Below, one piece after another: positions 51,119 to 60,498 of a stretch of 64,000 nucleotides of DNA. Every line of letters begins with the position of its first letter. Position 1 is the first letter of the stretch. The translations under genes were made by a program, and so were the position numbers. Source of the DNA: an uncultured Coriobacteriaceae bacterium (GTDB lineage Bacteria; Actinomycetota; Coriobacteriia; Coriobacteriales; Atopobiaceae); NCBI GenBank assembly GCA_902798915.1, contig CADBYM010000008.1:1-64000 (forward strand). The letters are read 5' to 3'. The notes beneath the pieces were generated by a model. The model had not been told where the DNA came from. It saw only the letters and a list, made by a program, of their open reading frames with translations, and did no database searches.

Positions 51119-53002
51119 TTACGCCAGACAGTTGGCAACCCACTCGATGAAGTTCTCGTCGGCGGAGCCGGTGCGCTCGGCCATCGTGTGGCCCTGCCCC
51201 CATACCGTTGCGAAGTCAACAGACTCCACGCGCACATCCGCCTTGAGTGCGAGCGCAAGGTTGAGCTCGGTGGTGAGCGCGGTGTCGCCCTGGTTTATGC
51301 CCGTGCGAATGCGCCAGTGCTTGGCGGGCTCGCTCGCGCCATAGCCCTCCTCGGACGCCAACAGATAATAGAGGGGCGTGTACATGGCGACGCGTGTGGC
51401 CACATCCGTCCCAAGGGCGTCAGTCTTGGCCAGGTCGTCGGCGTAGTCGGCGGCATATGAGCTGCCCTGCTCGTCAAGAATCCGGGCGAGCGTGGCATCG
51501 AAGTGCGAGGCGGTGCCGTTCTCGCCAAAGAGGGTGTTCTCACCTTGGCCGCGATCGAGTTGGTCGAAGGCGCCGAGGCTCTTGGATGCCTGCTTGAGTG
51601 CCGTGCAGAAGTCCTGCACGCTGGTGATGGTGGCGGTGTTGGTCGCCTCGTCGTAGGAGACCCACTCTGACTCCGCGTTGAGTGCGGCGATGTAGTCCGC
51701 TGCCGTCTCGTAAGTGTCGCTCAGGTTGAGGCCGCCGGTGGTCTTGGTTCGGGTGATGTTGTCGTGCTGCTCGGCATTGGCCATGTCGGGCGAATCGCCG
51801 TCCGCGTTGCCTGCGGGGGCGTCGTCGGGCCCGCCTTCGCCGATGCCGGTGGGTTTGGTGCCGTCAGGCAGTTCTCCGTCCGGCCTGCCGCCCTTGCCGT
51901 TCGGGCCGCCGCCCATGCCTCCCGGTCTGCCGCCGCCCATGCCGCCCATGGGGCCACCCATGCCGCCAGCGGATGACGCGTCGTAGGGGAACGTGGTGTC
52001 GGCTAGGAAGTTGTTGAGCGACTCCTCTATGGCGTCGAGAACCCGTTCGTAGTAGCTGCCAGCCTGATACGTCCCCTCGCCCGACTCCGCGAGCTCGAGC
52101 GTGGCGCCATTCTCGTCGACGATGCCTGCGGCATTGACCCACTCCGCGTATGCCTCGGCAAGCGCATCGGAGATGCTCTGCTCCTCCTCCGTCAGATCCG
52201 AGCGCGTGCAGCCCATCATCCATTCGTATGCCTCGTCGGCCACGTCGAGCCCGGTGATGGGGCACCAGTCCATGGAGCCGAAGATGGCATCGCTTACGCC
52301 GCTCACGGCGCCGATGGCTTGCAGGTAGGGCTCGTACAGCTCAGAGTCACCCGTGGCGCCCATGAGCGCAGACTGCGCACCGCCACCGCTCATGCCAAAG
52401 GTGAAGATGCGCTCCACGTTGCCCGCAATCTGATCCTTGACGAGACGCAGGTAGCGCACTGCCGCCTTGAGGTCCACGATGCCTGCCGGCGCACCAGCGT
52501 CGCGCCCACGGCAACCCGCATGCACGTATACGAGTCCCGCGCTCGTGTAGGTCGTCTGCGCGACATACTCGCTCATGGGCGACATCGCTGAGTAGCCCGG
52601 CGTGTTGACGGGCATCACGATGGGGGCAGATGCTGCGGTGTACGAGCCCACCGTGCCGGACGCGTTGACCTCACAGGTGTACGTGTCGTCGCCGTTGCTC
52701 GTCGCCGAAAGATACGCGCCGGGCACGAGGATGGCCAGTTGCTCGTAGCTCTCGTCGGCCGGCTGCGCGCAATAGGCGATCCCGAGTTGGTAGTACACGT
52801 CGTTCGTGGCGTCGTAGCGCCAGGCGGCGGAGTCCAGCGCAAGGTTGGAAGACGCCTCGCCCGTGCGAGAGCTCGTGTTGGATGTGGCTCCAGAATCTGC
52901 CTCGCTCGTCGCCGTCGTCTGCGTCCCTTGGGCACCGCATGCCGCGAGAAGCGCCATCGAGGTGGCGCCCAGACCCAAGAATCCACGCCTTGTGATGCTC
53001 AT
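51119..53002 (-). CDS. Tat-exported lipoprotein esterase, tannase-like alpha/beta hydrolase
   Basis: 627 residues, GAAAGGGG upstream. The start SITRRGFLGLGATSMALLAAC unites a twin-arginine motif with a lipobox Cys, so it is exported folded and lipid-anchored. The nucleophile elbow is FGMSGGGAQSA, with HAGCRGRDAG before it and GQGHTMAERTG near the end supplying the His. This pattern is that of subtype B tannases and related esterases. Residues 345-420 are a Gly/Met/Pro-rich disordered insertion (GGMGGPMGGMGGGRPGG). The natural ester is uncertain; plant phenolic esters fit the gut habitat. Confidence 0.82.
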   Translation of the reverse strand: MSITRRGFLGLGATSMALLAACGAQGTQTTATSEADSGATSNTSSRTGEASSNLALDSAAWRYDATNDVYYQLGIAYCAQPADESYEQLAILVPGAYLSATSNGDDTYTCEVNASGTVGSYTAASAPIVMPVNTPGYSAMSPMSEYVAQTTYTSAGLVYVHAGCRGRDAGAPAGIVDLKAAVRYLRLVKDQIAGNVERIFTFGMSGGGAQSALMGATGDSELYEPYLQAIGAVSGVSDAIFGSMDWCPITGLDVADEAYEWMMGCTRSDLTEEEQSISDALAEAYAEWVNAAGIVDENGATLELAESGEGTYQAGSYYERVLDAIEESLNNFLADTTFPYDASSAGGMGGPMGGMGGGRPGGMGGGPNGKGGRPDGELPDGTKPTGIGEGGPDDAPAGNADGDSPDMANAEQHDNITRTKTTGGLNLSDTYETAADYIAALNAESEWVSYDEATNTATITSVQDFCTALKQASKSLGAFDQLDRGQGENTLFGENGTASHFDATLARILDEQGSSYAADYADDLAKTDALGTDVATRVAMYTPLYYLLASEEGYGASEPAKHWRIRTGINQGDTALTTELNLALALKADVRVESVDFATVWGQGHTMAERTGSADENFIEWVANCLA

Positions 53003-53138
53003 GATGTCCCCTTTCTTCGCATGCCCTCGTTGGCTTGCGAGCTAAGAGCATTGTGCAACTGTATGGCGGGTATCGAGTCAACAGGGGTTGCCTGCATGTG
53101 TAGGGAACGTGGGCGCGGAGCGTGGAGGCGCGGCGGGC

Positions 53139-53969
53139 CTAGCCGAGCAGAACCTCGAGGCGACAAAAGTCCGCATGACGCCGCTCGTCATGGTAGAGCG
53201 AGTCGAGCAGACAGCAGTCCACCACCGGCCCCTTGGCCTTGAGTCCCCGCTCGGCCATCCAGGCGAGCAGGCGACGAAGCGGCCCCACGTCGTAGGGCAT
53301 GCCGTACTTGTACATGCAGACGTACTCTCCTGCCGGAAGCGTCCGCACCTCCATCGCGTCCGCTGACGCCTCGTCTGGCAGCACGATCATGCTACCGGCG
53401 CCGGTAAGGGGCCTCTCCGACAGCGCGGTCCGAGCATCTAGCAATGCTCCAAACCCACGTGCAGGTATGATTCCGGCGCCGAGCAACTGGCACCATGCCT
53501 GCATGAGCGTCATGTGCAGTCGCCTGGGGTCCATTTTGTCGTCGGGGAACGGAGAGAATGCCACCGTGCGCTCCTCGATCCAGGTGACCTGGGGAAGCCC
53601 GATGTTCTTCTCCTTTGTGGATACGCTTGAGAAGTGGCCGTCGAGTCGGTCGATGGCGCGCAGCTGGTCGTCCAGGTGGTCGCGCTCACGCTCGATGGCA
53701 GCTCGTCTTAGTGCCAACAGATTGCATGCGCCCGTGGTCGTCGGGGCGTCTAGGTATTCCTTGATTTGCGCGAGGGGCACGCCGATCTCCTTGAGTAGGC
53801 AGATGAGCCGCAGGCGGGGAATCTGCTCCACCGAGTAGTAGCGATACCCGTTCTTCTCGACCTTGACGGGCTTGAACAGGTCGTTTTTGTCGTAGAGGAT
53901 GAGGGTTTGCCGGGAGAGGCCGTGCAGCGATGCCATCTCGGAGATTCTGATTAGGTTTTGCTTGTCCAA
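53139..53969 (-). CDS. MerR-family regulator with GyrI-like effector domain
   Basis: 276 residues from a TTG at 53969, chosen because AGGAGG lies 6 nt upstream and the sequence after it (LIRISEMASLHGLSRQTL) is the complete MerR helix-turn-helix; a later ATG would cut it. YDKNDLFKPVKVEKNGYRYYS is the wing. A coiled coil (100-125) and a GyrI-like ligand domain (130-276) follow, as in BmrR/TipA-type multidrug sensors. It may control itself or the divergent UbiB gene. Confidence 0.85.
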   Translation of the reverse strand: MDKQNLIRISEMASLHGLSRQTLILYDKNDLFKPVKVEKNGYRYYSVEQIPRLRLICLLKEIGVPLAQIKEYLDAPTTTGACNLLALRRAAIERERDHLDDQLRAIDRLDGHFSSVSTKEKNIGLPQVTWIEERTVAFSPFPDDKMDPRRLHMTLMQAWCQLLGAGIIPARGFGALLDARTALSERPLTGAGSMIVLPDEASADAMEVRTLPAGEYVCMYKYGMPYDVGPLRRLLAWMAERGLKAKGPVVDCCLLDSLYHDERRHADFCRLEVLLG

Positions 53970-54044
53970 GGCCGTCCTCCTGGGCCTACGGCGCGTTCGC
54001 GTTAAGATGATGATACACGAGCAGCTCACGGGAAGGCGGGATGC

Positions 54045-55667
54045 ATGAGCATCGTAACCCAGGCGCTTACGCGCGCACGCAAGCGGATCGAGAGCGACCA
54101 CACGCCCAAGCGCATGGCCGAAATCGTGCGCATCATGCGTAACCATAAGGTTATCGAAGGCATCTCTCCCGAGAAGGTCGTGGCCATCCTGCAGGACCTG
54201 GGTCCCACCTTCGTGAAACTCGGGCAGATTGCCTCGACCCATGCCGACATGCTGCCCAAGGAGTACTGTGACGCGCTCTCGGTGTTGCGCTCGAACGTGA
54301 CGCCCATGGATGCGCAGACCGTGCGGACGCAGGTGGAGGTTCAGCTGGGCAAACCCATTGACGAGGTCTTTGCCAGCTTTGACGACGCCCCGCTAGGCTC
54401 GGCCTCCGTCGCCCAGGTGCACCATGCCGAACTGCTCGACGGCACCGAAGTGGCAGTCAAGGTTCAGCGCCCGGGTATCGTGGAAACCATCACTGACGAC
54501 TTTGCCTTGCTCGAGAAGGCCGTCAGCATGAGCGAGCTCGTGGGAGAGCCGTCGCAGGGAATCTCGCTGAAGGAGATTGTCGCCGAGCTCGAGCGCACCT
54601 CAAAGAGCGAGCTCGACTTCACGCGCGAGGCTGCCAACCTTCGCCGCTTCCGCAGCAACAATGAGGGACGCAACGGCATTCGAAGTCCTGCATGCTTCCG
54701 GGAACTCTGCACCGAGGCGATTCTGGTCGAGAGTTACATTTCGGGTCCTGAGGTGGGTGACGGGGCATACCTCAAGACCCTCTCGAATGGACGACGCGAC
54801 TATCTTGGCAGGTTGGTGGCCGACAACTTCGCTGCGCAGGTACTCGTTGACGGCTTCTATCATGCCGACCCGCATGCGGGCAACGTGCTGCTGGTGGACG
54901 AGGGCATATGTTGGATTGACTTTGGCATGATGGGGACCATGACTTCGAAGGAGCGCCAGACGATCACCGACATGATCGTTGCCATCGTCAAGCACGATGC
55001 CTATGGGCTCAAGCGCTGCGTGCTCCATGTGGCGACGCCGCGCGGCGCAATCGACCACGGCAAGATTCTCGACATGTGCGAACGCATCATCGACGAGTAT
55101 GCGGACTCCGACCTCGAGAGCTTCGATACCTCCGCGCTTTTGGCCGAGATTACGACCATGCTCACCGAGAACGGCTACGACCTCGACCCCTTCCTCACCA
55201 ACTTCGCCCGCGCGCTTATCACCATCGAGGGAACCGTGAAGGCACTCTCGTCGCGCGTGAACATCATGGAGTGCCTGTCGTCATACGTGAACACGAAGTT
55301 CGATCCGCAGGCGATGATGCGCGATGCGAAGTCGCTGTTGCTCAAGACGGCCCAAGGAGGCGAGGACCTCGCTGGGCTTCCCACCAAGGCGGTGGAGACC
55401 ATGGACATGCTGCAAAAGGGCCAGCTCAAGATTGGTGGTGACTTTGGGATGGAGCGGCGCAGCCTCTCCACCTTCTCGTGGGTGGCGGACGGTGCCATTC
55501 GCGCCCTCATGGCAGGGTCGCTCTTCTTGGGCTCGTGTTTGCTGTGCCTTACTAACCTCGAGCCACGCATCTTGGGAGTTCCCGCCATCGGCTTTGCTGG
55601 GTTCGTGATCGGCTTTGTGCTGATGCTCCAGGTGTTTCTTGACCTGCGCAGGGTCCGGAAGAGCTGA
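54045..55667 (+). CDS. ABC1/UbiB-family atypical kinase
   Basis: 540 residues. The family's KxGQ motif is FVKLGQIASTHADMLP, the Ala-rich nucleotide loop is PLGSASVAQVHHAEL, the Lys is in VAVKVQRPGI, and the metal-binding Asp residues are in HADPHAGNVLL and IDFGMMGTM. Two hydrophobic helices close the C-terminus. In respiring bacteria UbiB supports quinone synthesis; in this anaerobe the role may concern menaquinone-type lipids. It starts 75 nt from the divergent MerR gene. Confidence 0.9.
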   Translation: MSIVTQALTRARKRIESDHTPKRMAEIVRIMRNHKVIEGISPEKVVAILQDLGPTFVKLGQIASTHADMLPKEYCDALSVLRSNVTPMDAQTVRTQVEVQLGKPIDEVFASFDDAPLGSASVAQVHHAELLDGTEVAVKVQRPGIVETITDDFALLEKAVSMSELVGEPSQGISLKEIVAELERTSKSELDFTREAANLRRFRSNNEGRNGIRSPACFRELCTEAILVESYISGPEVGDGAYLKTLSNGRRDYLGRLVADNFAAQVLVDGFYHADPHAGNVLLVDEGICWIDFGMMGTMTSKERQTITDMIVAIVKHDAYGLKRCVLHVATPRGAIDHGKILDMCERIIDEYADSDLESFDTSALLAEITTMLTENGYDLDPFLTNFARALITIEGTVKALSSRVNIMECLSSYVNTKFDPQAMMRDAKSLLLKTAQGGEDLAGLPTKAVETMDMLQKGQLKIGGDFGMERRSLSTFSWVADGAIRALMAGSLFLGSCLLCLTNLEPRILGVPAIGFAGFVIGFVLMLQVFLDLRRVRKS

Positions 55668-55705
55668 CCTGTTTGCCACGCGGATTCGGGCGGCCCTTGC
55701 TTCAC

Positions 55706-56569
55706 CTAATTGGATGGACGAACGTCGAAGAGGTCCAAGTTGAGGTCTACGAGTCCGTCGATGCCGCTCACGTACCCTTGGTTCGAATACTGCCAGACGT
55801 CCGTCTTGCGCTCATATGAGGGCCCGTTATCGTACTCGGCGCACCAGATGGAGCAATCCGCAAGCCACGTGTCATCGAAGCGTGCGAGGTCGAAGGTGTT
55901 GCCGTAGACCATGGGCTCGTATCCGCCTGCGCGGATCGCAGAGCAAAACGCCTGCCCGATCTGTGCGACGGTCTGTGGGTCAACGTTGGCGATTCGCGTA
56001 TTGGGCACGACCTCGTAGTCGAAGGCCACGGGGTAGTCGAGTGGTCGACCGGCAAGCAGACCGAGCACAAAGGAGGCCTCCTCTTGGGCCTCCTCTATGG
56101 TGGTTGCCTGAGAATAAAAGTACGCGCCGCACGCGAGACCCGCATCCCGCGCCGCCTGGTAGTTCGTGTCGAAGAGCGTGTCCGCGAAGAGACCGCCCTC
56201 GGTGTTGCCGCGATAGCCGACGCGGATGAAGGCGAAGCTGATGCCGTCGGCGGCGACGGCGTTCCAGTCCACGGGCCCCTGATGGTCGGAGACGTCCACC
56301 CCGGTTCGCTGGGCGACCGTCTGCCCGTCGTCATACCGATAGCGTCCGCCATCCATGAGGAAGGCTGCCTGGTCATAGTATGGTCCCGATGGGCGGGCCT
56401 CCCACGTCGTGTCTCCCTCGTCCTCGGGTGACCATCCGTCATCGACATGCGAGCAGGCGGTGAGGCAGAGGAGCAGAATCGACGCGAGCGCGACGAGCGC
56501 ACGGGCCAGGTTCTTTGGCGCGAGGCCTGCCGTTCTCCGGGTGTGGTGGGTGTGAGAAGTGTTCTTCAT
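55706..56569 (-). CDS. GH25 lysozyme-type lipoprotein
   Basis: 287 residues from the ATG at 56569; an ATG at 56587 is possible. Signal with lipobox (ILLLCLTAC), then a GH25 catalytic domain from about 85: GVDVSDHQGPVDWNAV, FIRVGYRG, ACGAYFYSQA, and VAFDYEVV holding the Asp-x-Glu pair, and DVWQYSNQG at the end. It should cut the beta-1,4 bond between MurNAc and GlcNAc in peptidoglycan. TATACT lies 7 nt before the ATG and no ribosome site is seen, suggesting a leaderless message. Confidence 0.88.
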   Translation of the reverse strand: MKNTSHTHHTRRTAGLAPKNLARALVALASILLLCLTACSHVDDGWSPEDEGDTTWEARPSGPYYDQAAFLMDGGRYRYDDGQTVAQRTGVDVSDHQGPVDWNAVAADGISFAFIRVGYRGNTEGGLFADTLFDTNYQAARDAGLACGAYFYSQATTIEEAQEEASFVLGLLAGRPLDYPVAFDYEVVPNTRIANVDPQTVAQIGQAFCSAIRAGGYEPMVYGNTFDLARFDDTWLADCSIWCAEYDNGPSYERKTDVWQYSNQGYVSGIDGLVDLNLDLFDVRPSN

Positions 56570-56661
56570 GGGGGAGAGTATACCCATCGAGGGGAGCTGA
56601 CGTTACTCCCCCTCGGAATCATCACTCCCGTCGGGTTACCCCCGCGCTTTTGCCGCCCCGT

Positions 56662-56706
56662 CGCGCCTCCCGCATCCGGCCTGCCCTGCCGCGCCTCCCG
56701 CATCCG
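56662..56706. repeat. Two 17-bp direct repeats, 28-nt period
   Basis: CGCGCCTCCCGCATCCG occurs at 56662-56678 and 56690-56706 in an otherwise C-rich region upstream of the GH25 gene. Confidence 0.6.
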
Positions 56707-56738
56707 CCCCCCCGGCCGGTCGCACTGCGGCCAAGCGT

Positions 56739-56815
56739 CGAATTACCGACTAAGGGAAGGGTGAGCCATTCTTATCTGCTAATATGTCAGCTTCCGTTCT
56801 ATAGTCGGTAATTCG
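56739..56815. repeat. Palindromic element, upstream copy
   Basis: CGAATTACCGACTA (56739-56752) and its exact complement TAGTCGGTAATTCG (56802-56815) enclose GGAAG/CTTCC inner arms. GATTCA-AAATC follows on the right. Matches the element at 58102-58174. Confidence 0.75.
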
Positions 56816-56856
56816 AAACTGATTCAAAATCGCGGATTGATCTGAGGCGATCCATC

Positions 56857-58026
56857 ATGGGCACGAGTGTTTCCAAAACATACGCACTGGTGAGCCATGA
56901 GTCTGCCGTTGAAGCCATATGGGCGCTCGCCGCCCGCAATTGGAAGGGGCTTCTCGACGATGAAGGCATCTGGCTGGTTCCCATGGCCGAGAATTGCATC
57001 AAGACGCAGAAGGACCTGAAGGGCCTGGACGCCGAGGCAAACCTCGCAAAGCTGGGGATACGCAATCGACCCGTAGACCTTCTTGTTCCCAACAAGGCCT
57101 GCTTTTCGCGTGGAAGGCTGGCGCAGTTTCACGTCTGGAGCGACTTCTTCCCTTCGCGCTCGTTCGTGCGTGTGCACGATCGCGTGTTCGTTAGCACACC
57201 CTACTTTGCGGTGTTGCAGCTCGCGATGTCGCGGAGACCAAATCGCATGTCGCGCGCGGTGGCGGAGAACGCTGCGGCCGAAGACGCGCGCTTTCGGGCG
57301 GAGCTTGGGCTGGATGGGAGACCGTCAACGGTTGACGAGCTCTTGCGCTGGGACAACATCGCGCGGTTTGTCCGGGCCACTCAGGTGCTTTGTGACTTCA
57401 TGGGGACGTATCGCTATGTGCCGTCGCCGGAGGACAAGCCCGACGATCCCGTCGGCATCGTCTTCCAAAAGAAGCCGATTGTGCGACCCGAGGTGCTTCA
57501 GAAGTATTTGGCGGAGATGGGAGCTGCGCGAGGCATCAAGCGAGCTCGCAAGGTTGCCGCGACGGCGTTTTGTTGTGCGGCGTCGCCCATGGAGACGATG
57601 CTTGTGCTCATGCTCACGCTCCCATGTGCCATGGGTGGCTTTGGTTTGCCGCGTCCGGTAGTCAATTGGTCCATGCCAAAAGACCAACTTCGGCGCGAGC
57701 TCATTGCACAAGACGAGATCATTGTTGACTTGTGCTGGGTGGAGCAGAAGGTCGCCGTTGAGTATTACGGTTGGGAGGAGCATTTTGGCGCGGGACGCGG
57801 CAAGGTGGCCGCAGATGCGACCCGCGCCAACGGGCTCGCTGCCATGGGATGGGTCGTGTACGTCGTGACGTACGAACAGGTATGCACGCTTGCGGGCGTA
57901 TCCTTGTTGGCCGGGCAAGTCGCAGCGAGGTTGGGGACGAGCCTCTCGGAACCTTCGGAGCTCGAGCTCGTCTGGAGGTCGCGCTTGTTGGCCAACCTCC
58001 TTCCCAAATCGAATCGAAGGCTCTAG
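56857..58026 (+). CDS. Nuclease-like protein (PD-(D/E)XK/Vsr-like C-terminal motif)
   Basis: 389 residues; no convincing ribosome site before the ATG. Residues 1-120 are a helical, partly basic domain without known motifs. The C-terminus (285-350) has DEIIVDLCWVEQKVAVEYYG, then H and KVAADATRANGLAAMGWVVYVVT: a pattern D...VEY(D/Y)GxxH...K.AD..R...L...GW.V seen in DUF559/Vsr-like endonuclease-fold proteins, with Asp and Glu kept and a Tyr where Asp is usual. Two palindromic elements flank it. A role in defence or in a mobile module is inference. Confidence 0.65.
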   Translation: MGTSVSKTYALVSHESAVEAIWALAARNWKGLLDDEGIWLVPMAENCIKTQKDLKGLDAEANLAKLGIRNRPVDLLVPNKACFSRGRLAQFHVWSDFFPSRSFVRVHDRVFVSTPYFAVLQLAMSRRPNRMSRAVAENAAAEDARFRAELGLDGRPSTVDELLRWDNIARFVRATQVLCDFMGTYRYVPSPEDKPDDPVGIVFQKKPIVRPEVLQKYLAEMGAARGIKRARKVAATAFCCAASPMETMLVLMLTLPCAMGGFGLPRPVVNWSMPKDQLRRELIAQDEIIVDLCWVEQKVAVEYYGWEEHFGAGRGKVAADATRANGLAAMGWVVYVVTYEQVCTLAGVSLLAGQVAARLGTSLSEPSELELVWRSRLLANLLPKSNRRL

Positions 58027-58059
58027 GAAGGCCAAGTGATGAGGGCTGGCGATGCGCGC

Positions 58060-58110
58060 GATTCCCCAATTGCCGAGATTCCGTAATTGGCGAGATTCCT
58101 CAATTACCGA
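58060..58110. repeat. Three tandem 17-bp units
   Basis: GATTCCNNAATTNNCGA at 58060, 58077 and 58094; the third runs into the palindromic element. Confidence 0.75.
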
Positions 58111-58174
58111 CTATGGAAGCGGAGCGCGGAGGCAACTGGGGTTTTGTCGGTGTCTCTTCCTATAGTCGGTAATT
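58102..58174. repeat. Palindromic element, downstream copy
   Basis: AATTACCGACTAT with GGAAG (58102-58119) pairs with CTTCC and ATAGTCGGTAATT (58156-58174). It has the same ends and a similar right flank (GTGATTCAGAAATC) as the upstream copy. Confidence 0.75.
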
Positions 58175-58314
58175 TCGCCTGTGATTCAGAAATCATTCAG
58201 TTGGATAGCGCGCACGGGCGGAGGATTGGGCAGGCCGGATGTCGTGCGGCGAGTCGGACGGGCGGCGGGCAACGGCAATCAGGTAACATGTCGGCAGACG
58301 AAAGGAGCGGCCCC

Positions 58315-58908
58315 ATGGACCACGTCGAGAAGCTCGTGCGCGAGCTCGAGGAGTACCAACCCTATAACGAGCAGGAGGTGCGCGACCGGGCGCTCGTCTT
58401 GGCGCAATTGAGGACTGCGCGGCACTTGGGGCCGGATGCACTCGAGGACCTCTTTGGCCGCGCGAATCCCGCGCACATGACGGCCTCCGCCTGGGTCGTC
58501 TCGCCGGACCGGAGCAAGGTGCTGATGGCCTATCACAACGTCTACCAGTCGTGGGCATGGTTGGGCGGGCATGCCGATGGCGAGCGCGACCTGCGCTCCG
58601 TGGCGTTGAGGGAGGTGCGCGAGGAGAGCGGCCTCGTGGGCGCACGTCTCGCTAGGCCCGACATGCTCTCGGTCGAGGTCCTTTGCGTTGACGGCCACGA
58701 GAAGCGCGGGGCGTACGTCTCGTCCCACCTGCACTTGAACGTCACGTACTTGGTCGAGGCCGATCCGGCGGAGCCGGTCCGCGTGAAGCCCGACGAGAAC
58801 AGCAGAATCGGCTGGCTCACGCCTGCCGACGCGCTTGCCGCCTCAACGGAGCCTTGGTTCGTGGAGCGCATCTACTCGAAGCTCGTTGCAAAGACGGCAG
58901 CCGTTTGA
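58315..58908 (+). CDS. NUDIX hydrolase
   Basis: 197 residues, GAAAGGAG before the ATG. The Nudix box is GGHADGERDLRSVALREV followed by REESGL, matching GX5EX7REUXEEXGU. An N-terminal helical segment (1-50) precedes it, as in IPP-isomerase-like and related Nudix proteins. It should hydrolyse a nucleoside diphosphate derivative; the substrate is unknown. Confidence 0.9.
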   Translation: MDHVEKLVRELEEYQPYNEQEVRDRALVLAQLRTARHLGPDALEDLFGRANPAHMTASAWVVSPDRSKVLMAYHNVYQSWAWLGGHADGERDLRSVALREVREESGLVGARLARPDMLSVEVLCVDGHEKRGAYVSSHLHLNVTYLVEADPAEPVRVKPDENSRIGWLTPADALAASTEPWFVERIYSKLVAKTAAV

Positions 58909-58956
58909 CGGATCGGGTGGCGCAGCCGGCTGGTGCGGCCGGCTGGCGCGGCGAGC

Positions 58957-60333
58957 CTACTGACACATTTGTCGCAACAGCTCGCTGTTTCTCACGGCGT
59001 CGATGGCGCCAGAGAGCATGGTGAGATAGAACGCGAGGAAGCCGTGGTGCATGACGGGAAGTACGCCCTCAGTCACCAGCGTTCCGATGCAGGTGTCGTC
59101 GTGGCGAAGCGGGCACACCGTGTATATGGGCTTCTTGAGGGGTACCTCATGCGGCAGGATGCTTCGCGAATCGAAGGTGGCGTACACATGGTTGGAGTCG
59201 CAGCGCAGGGTGCTCGAACGACGGCTGAGCGCGACGAGGTGACTGGTCTGCCCGTATTTCTTGGCGCTATGGGATGGTGCTGCACGCAGGTAGTCGTCAT
59301 TCAGCGTAAGGTACATGTTGGGCCAGTTCAGCTCGCGTACGAACTGCTCGCAATTCTCAAGCACCGTAAAGAGCATCTCGGCGTCCATCACGGCGGCCTG
59401 GAAGTTGCCGAGCGTCTCGTAGAAGCTCAGGAGGGAAAGCTCCTGTGACTCATGCTTGTCCACGTCAGCGACATCTGTCGAGGGGTACCCACACGACTCG
59501 GTGAGGATATGCATTCCGGGGCTGTAGAGCTTTGCAGGGAGGTCCTTCCCATCGATGAGCTGCAGGATGGTGTCGAGTGCAGTGACGGCAATGGTGCGAT
59601 AGTCGCGGTCGATTGTGGTGATGCGCGGGGTGGCATGTATGCCCACCTTGCGATTGTCGAAGCCGGTAATCATCACGTCTTCGGGGACGTGCAGACCGGC
59701 CGCCTGCAAGGTCTGCTGGACACCGACGGCGAGGTCGTCGTTGCAGCAGAACACAATGTCGGGGAGGTCGTGAGGCTTCCTCAGCATCTTCTTTGCCGTG
59801 ACGATGCCTGCTTCAATCTGCCAGTTCGCCTGATAAAAGCGGGCGTCCTTGATGCCGAGCTGCGCGCATGCGTCGTTGAACGCCCGTGCGCGCGCACGTG
59901 CCTCGACGGAGGTCCTAAGCCCGTTCACGAAGGCCGGCCTTTTGCAATCGTGCTCGCGTAGGATGCGACTGACGAGCTCGTATTCCTCATGATAGTTGTC
60001 CGTGCCGACGGAATGGGCGCCGAGCAGGTCATAGTTGATAGAGACGACGGGCTTGTGCAACGCAACGGCTTTGTTCACGATTTGTTGGCGAACTTCTGGT
60101 GGCCACGCGCGGTTTCCTTGGATCAAAAACCCATCGTAGCTCTCCAACTGGCAGAGGGAGAAGACCTCGAATGAGCTCTCCTTTGGTGTATGACGAGCGT
60201 AGAAGTAGCCGAAGGCGTTGAAGATGACCACCTGGACGCCCTCGAGTTCCTTCAGACGTTCTTGCAGGCCGTAGTAATACTCGGTGATTATCTCGTAGTC
60301 CCAGTTGAACGAAAGAAAGGCGATTCTCTTCAT
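58957..60333 (-). CDS. Periplasmic-binding-fold (LacI/PBP1-type) sensor without output domain
   Basis: 458 residues from the ATG at 60333. Residues 1-275 have the PBP1 fold of LacI-type ligand domains (RIAFLSFNWDYEIITEYYYGL, DIVFCCNDDLAVGVQQTL, VMITGFDNRKVG). Residues 300-440 look like a GAF/PAS-type helical domain. There is no N-terminal helix-turn-helix, no signal peptide, and the protein stops at AIDAVRNSELLRQMCQ, which is the kind of coiled-coil lead that normally precedes a GGDEF or HTH domain. It may have lost its output domain. Divergent from the HAD gene. Confidence 0.75.
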   Translation of the reverse strand: MKRIAFLSFNWDYEIITEYYYGLQERLKELEGVQVVIFNAFGYFYARHTPKESSFEVFSLCQLESYDGFLIQGNRAWPPEVRQQIVNKAVALHKPVVSINYDLLGAHSVGTDNYHEEYELVSRILREHDCKRPAFVNGLRTSVEARARARAFNDACAQLGIKDARFYQANWQIEAGIVTAKKMLRKPHDLPDIVFCCNDDLAVGVQQTLQAAGLHVPEDVMITGFDNRKVGIHATPRITTIDRDYRTIAVTALDTILQLIDGKDLPAKLYSPGMHILTESCGYPSTDVADVDKHESQELSLLSFYETLGNFQAAVMDAEMLFTVLENCEQFVRELNWPNMYLTLNDDYLRAAPSHSAKKYGQTSHLVALSRRSSTLRCDSNHVYATFDSRSILPHEVPLKKPIYTVCPLRHDDTCIGTLVTEGVLPVMHHGFLAFYLTMLSGAIDAVRNSELLRQMCQ

Positions 60334-60385
60334 GCGGGCAATCCTCAACAGCTTGCGTTGGAACGGAGCATAAGACCGTAGCTAC

Positions 60386-60414
60386 GATAACAGATTATCT
60401 CTTGTCAGCATCTG
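60386..60414. promoter_or_regulatory. Two adjacent small palindromes, possible operator
   Basis: GATAA-CAGA-TTATC (60386-60399) and TCAG-CAT-CTGA (60404-60414) in the region between the divergent sensor and HAD genes. Confidence 0.3.
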
Positions 60415-60498
60415 ACGGAGCGCCAAGCGAGTCGAAGCGCTCTGCCGTAGTACTATGGGGCAATACGTAAGGACGCGGGGAAGGGAGAACCAAGAGCC

